Source of the DNA: Cephalotus follicularis
Taxonomy: Eukaryota; Streptophyta; Magnoliopsida; Oxalidales; Cephalotaceae
Length of the DNA: 64,000 nucleotides
Assembly: GCA_001972305.1 (NCBI GenBank)
Contig: BDDD01000560.1
Span: forward strand, 536,384-600,383
Direction of reading: 5' to 3'
Positions within the stretch are counted from its first letter, which is position 1, and every line of letters begins with the position of its first letter. Under the pieces are notes generated by a model, which ran no database searches, was not told the DNA's origin, and saw only the letters and a program-made list of their open reading frames with translations. A program made the position numbers and the translations under genes. Of this stretch, positions 59,331-64,000 are shown piece by piece.

Positions 59331-60129
59331 ATTTGATAAGGAGCTCTTGATATAGGTGCTATCCTTGGCAGAAGATCTATAGCAAATTCCACATCTCTAT
59401 CAGGAGGTAAAGATGTTAATTCCTCTGGAAATACATCCGGGTGTTCATAGATAACCGGGACATCTTCCAACTTAGGTGTCCATCTCCCGCCACCGATAAC
59501 ATGTGCCAGATAAGCATCACAACCTTGTCTTAATAGTCTATCAGTCTGCATAGCATATATCATTTGAATCGGTTGCATTCCAAGGTTTCAAGAAACTGGA
59601 ACGGAGATTGACCTGGCACATTAAAGGTTACAACCTTCCTGTTACAATCTACATACGCACAGTGTGCCGATGACCAATCCAGTCCCAAAATTACATCAAG
59701 CTCCCCCATCGGTAAGACAATTAGATTTGCCAATAATATATGTTCGGCGATCTCAATAGCACAAGACTTACACAACCATTCAGAGGTAGCAGACTCTCCT
59801 ACTGGTGTGCTAACTTCTACAATAAAGGTCAAGGGCTTTGGCTCTACATTTAAATGACGTATATAATGCAATGCAATATAAGAATGAGATGAGCCAGAGT
59901 CTATAAGAGCCTGCGCTATATAATGAAATATGCGTACAGTACCTCCGATAACTGAGGTAGATCCTGCGGCGACTTGTTTATCCATGGCATACACCCTACC
60001 TTGCATGGTAGGTGTTGACCCCATTGGTTGCTTTCCACGGTCTCCGCGTCCTGAGCTAGTGCTAGGATGGCCTTGATATAACTGTCCAGAATTACGACTT
60101 GGCTGGGGACCTCCTTGATATGAAGTCAT
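59331..60129 (-). pseudogene. Protease of gypsy F
   Basis: The frame 60129-59560 carries the active site LIDSGSSHSYIA near 59910 and ELDVILGLDW near 59670. A frame change at about 59570 leads into the RT linker with [10 protein letters not shown]. The protease is otherwise uninterrupted. Confidence 0.87.
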
Positions 60130-61437
60130 ACTCTATCCTGGCTGATTGCCATATCCGTACCTTCCATAAGGGCATTCTGCCACTTTATGATATGTAGCTC
60201 CGCATAACAAACATTTACCGTATTTCCACCAACAATCATCAAACGTATGTTTCATTTGTTGAGAATGTATGCATGGTTCATAAGGGGCTTGATAGCTACA
60301 GTCAGCAGGTTTGGATTGACTCCACTGTGGTGACAATAATCCCCTGTCTCTTCGACGGGAGCCACAACCTCTTCTTCTCTACTGGGAGCTATGAGATAGC
60401 CTTCCAAATCTAGAGGGACCAGCCGGACTACCGATGCTACGTGGTGATCCACTATGATTGGGGCTATTGCTGTACCTTGACCTCTGGGATTTATTATTGC
60501 CTCCAGAACTTCTCCCAGAATGTCCACTTGGAGATACTGATCTCTTATTGTCAGCCTGGATCCTCAAGTTGCTTAACTCATCCGCCACAGCTTCTATGTC
60601 TATGGCCCTAATAGACAATTCACAAAGGGTTCTCAGTTGAAGAGGTACCAGTTGCCGTCTGATATCAGGTCTAAGGGCAATAAGAAACTTCTTGGACTTT
60701 TTTATTTCAGTGTTGACAATGTGTGGAGCTACTCTTGACAATTCAATGAACTTGTCCTCATATTGGGCCACTGTCATATCATCTTGAGTTAGGTTCAGAA
60801 ATTCAGCCTCTCTTTTTTCCACTTCTGCATCAGGGTAATACTTCTCATTAAATTATTCTTTAAATTTGTCCCACGAATGGACCACTCTCGATTGTTCCCA
60901 TGAAGTCTCAATCATTTTTCACCAGTGTTCTGCTTCGTCCTGTAGCATATAAGTGGCGACGAGAATCTTCTGGGAGACAAAACATTCCAGAACCCCGTAT
61001 ATCTTTTCAGTTTGCATTAACCATCTCTCAGCTGCAATTGCATTTGATTCTCCAGTAAACATTGGGGGATTCGGCCTCAGAAATCTCACCAAAGGGTCCT
61101 TTAATCGTATAGGATGATCAACAGATCTCCTAGATGTCATTGTTCGCCTAAGGGGTCTCGCAGCTGGGGGTTGTTTAGGTGCTTTAGCCTCACGTCTATC
61201 GGGTTTGGCGGCTGAGGTTTTTTCTGATGTAGTCGCATGACGCTGCATGAATTCATTCATCTCGGCCATAATCGTCCGCATCCTTCTCATAAGACCCCTA
61301 GATTCCTGTAGATCAGGAGCTACCCCTTCTGCCTCTTAGGCTACATTTACTGCTTCTGCATCTCTATTTGCTCGAGTACGTCTAGTTGACAGCTCGACCC
61401 TTGCTCCTCGTGCAGCTCTACTTCGATGATCGTCCAT
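60130..61437 (-). pseudogene. Gag of gypsy F
   Basis: The start at 61437 (MDDHRSRAARG) is close after the primer site. The Gag core reads PNPPMFTGESN, ERWLMQTEKIYGVL and DEAEHW (61100-60919), then TVAQYEDKFIELSRVAPH (about 60780). A Ser/Gly/Arg-rich part precedes a single zinc knuckle CLLCGATYHKVAEC (near 60180). Stops occur at 61336-61338 (TAA) and at several later places, with a frame change near 60380. Confidence 0.87.
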
Positions 61438-61548
61438 ATTTCACCTTTTTTAAAAACAAAGGGTTAATATCCACATATAAATCTGCATGCGTTTAACTTT
61501 ACAAGCCAAGGACTCTACATTGATATACTCCGTATAGAAGAACCTGGT

Positions 61549-61559
61549 GCCCTGATACA
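61549..61559 (-). other. Primer binding site of gypsy F, degenerate
   Basis: On the minus strand TGTATCAGGGC lies five bases from the LTR end. It matches TGGTATCAGAGC with one substitution and one missing base. Confidence 0.65.
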
Positions 61560-62045
61560 AAAACTGTAAGCCCAAGGGTCAACCCCCAAGGCTTGGCACG
61601 TTACAAGTCGTACCGTACCATCAATCCAGCAACATATAAAAATATTTAACAATATAATAATGCATGCGGAATATTCCAAATAAACAATAACTCATGTGGA
61701 TAAAACCCATTGTTATACAATATTTTCCAAAGTTAGCTTTGCCACATGCCAGCACGTCATTAACAATACACAATCTCATTATTATATTCCTGGGTCGTCG
61801 AACTGCAATTAGAAGGAGGAGACTTACTCAGGGCTTCAATCCTTTGCTTGCTGCGAAGCTCCACATGCACCTGACCCATTACATTGCAATACAATGGGTC
61901 AGCAACCACTGGTTGTGTAGGAACTACTAACCATGCATGTGTGAAGTACAGATGAAGCAAATATAAGCATGTATGCAATGAGAGATGCAATTATCACACG
62001 GTACAAGCATTCATGACATTCACAAAACCATTATCAATCGTTTAC

Positions 62046-62048
<3 letters not shown>

Positions 62049-62078
<30 letters not shown>
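62049..62078. repeat. (TA)n microsatellite
   Basis: About 15 TA dinucleotides. The left LTR of F has a shorter run at the matching place (40425-40446). J landed next to it. Confidence 0.9.
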
Positions 62079-62079
<1 letters not shown>

Positions 62080-62216
62080 ACATATATGTGTTACAATCTT
62101 GGTTTTGATGATAACAAAGCACCTAACATGTTTGTTAATGTGAAGGAAATCTTAAATAAAACATATAAGTAAAGTAGTAAGCGCAAAATAAGCTAAATAT
62201 GTAGAATAGTCATATT

Positions 62217-62785
62217 TGCGTCAACGCCCATACTTTAGACATCAACATGCTGGGTTTGAGCACATGTTCTTGGCTTTGCAACATGATCTTTGTCAACGTG
62301 GTGATTATTCTCATCAACGTGCTGGGAATTGCATTATCCGCGTCAACGCCATACAGAAGACGTCAACGCCAAAAGGTACAATTTCGGACAGTAGCTTTGG
62401 ACGTCAACGTAAAGACTTTTTGGTGTCAACTCCTATGAGGAAGACATCAACGCTATAAATAGACGACAATGCAAAAGGATGCAAAAATCTCAAGTAGCAT
62501 TGGAAGTTAACGCATAAAGATGTTAAAGCTCACAAATGACATCTGTGTCAACGTAAATAAAGCAAGAAGCGGACAGTAGCTTATGGAGTCAATGCAAAGA
62601 GCTAATGGAGTTAACGCATAAGGAGATACACATCAACGCTATGCGTACACGTCAACGCCAAAGACAGCCAGACACAAAATCTGTAAAAACATGAAGGTGC
62701 TAAAATGGTGAGATCCTTCCCAAAACAACTCCAATGCGCTCTTGATGAAAACAACGGTCATATTCAACAAGATCCCTATAAATAG
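62217..62785 (+). promoter_or_regulatory. GCGTCAACGCC array and TATA box in solo LTR J
   Basis: At least twelve motifs of the form (G/A)CGTCAACGC or its variants occur in 440 bp, ending about 115 bp before the TATA box. The layout parallels the Athila-like LTR although the surrounding sequence is unrelated. Confidence 0.6.
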
Positions 62786-62995
62786 AGGCTGAATCAAGTA
62801 AAGAAAAACAAGAAGAAGAAAATCAAAACTTGAGAAAGAGAAATCAACCTTCCTAGAGTTGTTTTTGAGTTATTATAATTTTGATTAGCTTTTAGCCTTA
62901 TTGTTTTCATATTTAATCTTTGAGAGGTTACAAAACAAACACAACACCACTTGAAATATTGTTGTATCACCAGGTAATTATTAGCTAATCTTAAA

Positions 62996-63076
62996 GTTAG
63001 GATTTAGATTTTAAAAATCCGAGTTAGGATTTAGCTCGTAAAAATCCGAGTTAGGATTCAACTTGTAAAAATCCAG
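62996..63076 (+). repeat. 27-bp tandem repeat, three units
   Basis: Units at 62996-63022, 63023-63049 and 63050-63076 share GTTAGGATT at the start and AAAAATCC at the end. Confidence 0.93.
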
Positions 63077-63534
63077 AAGTTGTGATTGTAATCGTGGGAT
63101 GACAATCTTAGTGGAACCTCAAGTGCTACTTGGGAGAGTGGACGAAGGCACTATTGGCTGAACCACTATACATTGTTTGCAACTCTCTTTCCCTTACTAT
63201 TTTATATTTCTGTAATTTATTTTTATATTTTGATTGCTTATAATTGTTTAGAGGAATCTGTTTGAGTGTTCTTTTTATCTTGTTTAATCTTGATCATTAA
63301 AATTGAAAAAGAGGTTTTATTTTCTGCATAACCTATTCACCCCCTAGTTGTGTACCTACAATATATATAGATTTCCTCGGCATCCCCTACTTAGGGAGGA
63401 GCGGAAATGTACCCCAGATGTCGAAGGCATATGAGTTGGGACAGGAACCTTTACATTTACCTTAAGTCAAACCTCACTACAGTTCTATCATTTATACAGT
63501 TATCCTTACACTATACATTAACATTCCTTCAACA

Positions 63535-63680
63535 ATGTGGCTCATCTCAATTGGTGATCCTTTTGGCTCATATCAATCGGTGATCCATTGGGCTATCTCG
63601 GTGACCCTCCTGGTTCATCTCAATTGGTGACCCATTGGTTCATCTCGGGAGTAGCCTTACTGGTTCATCTAGTGGTGACC
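63535..63680 (+). repeat. 29-bp tandem repeat, right LTR copy of F
   Basis: Same units as 40607-40765, with point differences. Confidence 0.85.
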
Positions 63681-63886
63681 CAATACATTACATTACATTA
63701 GTCGTTATTACAGTAACATTACATTTCTATTTCTCTGAGAGCTCTGCCTTCATTTCATTTAGGTTACATTACACTACATTCACTTATCCTTCTACAGTTT
63801 ACATTTTCATTTGTTCAGTCATGCTAGTCCTAAGGTCGGGTAGAATAAGATATACATACTCTAGAGCGCTCAGCCACATTACATGG

Positions 63887-64000
63887 CATGCTCAGGACGC
63901 ATGCTAGGGCGCTGCTCGGGCGCATAGCTCCCATGCTCGGGACGCATGCTAGGCCGCTGCTCGGGCACATAGCTCGCATGCTCAGCACGCATGCTGGAGC
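63887..64000 (+). repeat. 45-bp tandem repeat rich in GCATGC
   Basis: Units begin CATGCTC at 63887, 63932 and 63977. Each has two GCATGC-like palindromes 13 bp apart. The left LTR carries the same repeat in pieces at 40977-41009, 43599-43687 and 55897-55912. The array runs past the window edge. Confidence 0.9.

Larger units (their letters stand above)
62089..63360 (+). mobile_element. Solo LTR J (copia-like, 1272 bp)
   Basis: It opens TGTTACAATCTTGG and ends TGTACCTACA, after a CTATTCACCCCCTAG phrase common near the ends of plant copia LTRs. Flanks ATATG and ATATA are compatible with a 5-bp target duplicate with one mismatch, and the F LTR rejoins across it. It holds a GCGTCAACGCC-type array (62217-62660), a TATA box CTATAAATAG (62776-62785) and a 27-bp tandem repeat. 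No coding sequence. Confidence 0.72.
39930..64000 (-). mobile_element. Ty3/gypsy chromovirus F (minus strand), right end outside window
   Basis: The left (3') LTR spans 39930-56614 and contains E and G. Gag-pol lies on the minus strand at 56657-61437, a weak initiator-tRNA primer site at 61549-61559, and the right (5') LTR starts at 61565 and leaves the window. The two LTRs share several distinct tandem repeats. Integrase with a chromodomain-like tail again points to the Tekay/Del group. The left target copy is probably TTGGC (39925-39929). Confidence 0.88.
61565..64000 (-). repeat. Right (5') LTR of gypsy F, runs out of window
   Basis: It starts TGTAAGCCCAAGGG, lacking about 11 bases of the left copy's first 25, then matches 39955 onward. 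It is interrupted at 62089-63360 by solo LTR J. Confidence 0.87.

Overview
The window is plant nuclear DNA made almost entirely of transposable elements nested inside one another; I found no free-standing host gene, tRNA, rRNA or CRISPR array. A flowering plant, probably a eudicot, is indicated by Ty3/gypsy elements of the chromovirus (Tekay/Del-like) and Athila-like types, by Ty1/copia elements with initiator-tRNA-Met primer sites, by a CACTA (En/Spm) transposon with plant-type TNPD and TNPA genes, and by a captured fragment of a plant receptor-like kinase gene. The species cannot be named from the sequence.

The insertion order can be read from target-site duplications (TSDs) and from element halves that rejoin. 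The oldest layer is copia element H (minus strand; pieces at 27829-28442, 36595-39056 and 39057-39929). Into it went copia B (minus; 9363-27823, its left part outside the window), Athila-like D (plus; 28443-36589) and gypsy F (minus; 39930 to beyond 64000). B was itself hit by gypsy A (plus; 1-9362) and by a 12.7-kb CACTA transposon (14668-27378, TSD CTA). The left LTR of F was hit by solo LTR E (41010-43593, TSD TCTGC) and by copia G (plus; 43688-55896). G was hit by a young gag-protease-only gypsy I (minus; 46121-50331, TSD GTTAC) and by a solo Athila LTR (52611-54018). The right LTR of F carries another solo LTR, J (62089-63360).

Nearly all retroelement polyproteins are broken by stops and frameshifts. 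The best preserved pieces are the 493-codon RT/RNase H frame of D and the gag-protease frame of I, which has only two in-frame TAG codons. In A, I and F many stops are TAG/TAA/TGA where the family has Gln or Arg, as expected from deamination of methylated cytosine.

The most interesting content is: (1) a three-exon, 100-codon open frame inside the CACTA element, derived from a cold-responsive-kinase-1-like receptor kinase and keeping its start codon, glycine loop and VAIK lysine but ending right after the alpha-C helix; (2) clusters of short palindromic motifs (cores TCGACG, GACGTC, GTCGAC) in the LTRs of several unrelated families, in three cases just upstream of a TATA box; (3) an 86-bp tandem subterminal array at one end of the CACTA element and long perfect hairpins at the other.
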